A stretch of 64,000 bases of DNA from Novosphingobium aquimarinum (lineage in GTDB: Bacteria > Pseudomonadota > Alphaproteobacteria > Sphingomonadales > Sphingomonadaceae): contig NZ_WRPO01000012.1 in NCBI RefSeq assembly GCF_009746585.1, positions 60,381-124,380 of the forward strand, read 5' to 3'. Shown piece by piece: positions 63,896 to 64,000 of this stretch. The notes under the pieces were generated by a model that saw only the letters and a program-made list of their open reading frames with translations, was not told where the DNA came from and did not search any database. Both the position numbers and the translations under genes were made by a program. Within the stretch, counting starts at the first letter, position 1, and every line of letters starts with the position of its first letter.

Positions 63896-64000
63896 AATTA
63901 GACCACGGTAGCGGCGGCGAAGTGCTGCTGCGGGCGGCGTAAAAGTCGTCCACTTTTTCCCTTTCGCGATGGCGGCGAGGGGGATGAGGGATTTACACCG

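Overview
The window is high-GC DNA with short, often overlapping genes and reads as chromosome of an alphaproteobacterium, most likely of the order Sphingomonadales. The main evidence is GcrA and a DivL-type kinase with tyrosine in place of the phospho-histidine (both alphaproteobacterial cell-cycle regulators), AddAB instead of RecBCD, the block ahcY/divL-tsaE-amgK-murU-addB-addA-trxA, a short LOV-HTH photoreceptor, and small proteins of a type I associate with sphingomonads. I cannot name the genus.

Layout. 1-12401 is one arm of a type VI secretion system (T6SS): a VgrG cut by the left edge reads left, and tssA-tssB-tssC-hcp-tagJ-tssE-tssF-tssG-tssH read right. Sheath, tube, baseplate and recycling ATPase are present; the membrane complex (TssJ, L, M) and TssK are not in view. 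12464-16024 is a run of small minus-strand genes: a GFA-family enzyme, a LOV-HTH blue-light regulator, a membrane protein, a LuxR-type HTH protein with a membrane anchor and a PilZ protein, with an elaborate double hairpin in the middle. 16225-19641 holds a Nudix hydrolase, gcrA, an ABC-2 permease without an ATPase partner, and hspQ. 19801-26000 looks like accessory DNA behind tRNA-Ser(CGA): a hydrolase gene missing its 5' end, an Rrf2 / thioredoxin-reductase-like / GST operon, small genes, and a scarred two-component locus (CheB fused to a kinase remnant and a receiver, next to a small ORF that begins with a CheB active-site motif). 26264-31144 holds a methyltransferase, a lipoprotein, a large RTX zinc protease, a run of 30 C residues and a short-chain dehydrogenase.

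31213-53389 is mostly core genome: secA, argJ, an inositol-phosphatase-family gene, a REP-like inverted repeat, trxA, then a minus-strand block (addA, addB, murU, amgK, tsaE, divL) whose genes mostly overlap, and ahcY with a 20-bp palindrome in front. A peroxiredoxin, an SDR, folE and a phospholipase D follow. 53849-63895 holds a secreted acidic protein with a good terminator, a ClC channel, a five-gene overlapping operon for a caa3-type terminal oxidase (CoxB with fused cytochrome c, a CoxA-CoxC fusion, a small membrane protein, CtaG, a three-heme cytochrome c), a GMC oxidoreductase and two small genes.

The points I would look at first are the rearranged CheB/HWE/receiver locus, DivL with Tyr568, the glutamine at the K-channel position of the fused oxidase, the double hairpin at 13799-13887, the tRNA-Ser junction and the C30 tract. 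I did not find a clearly new multi-gene system.
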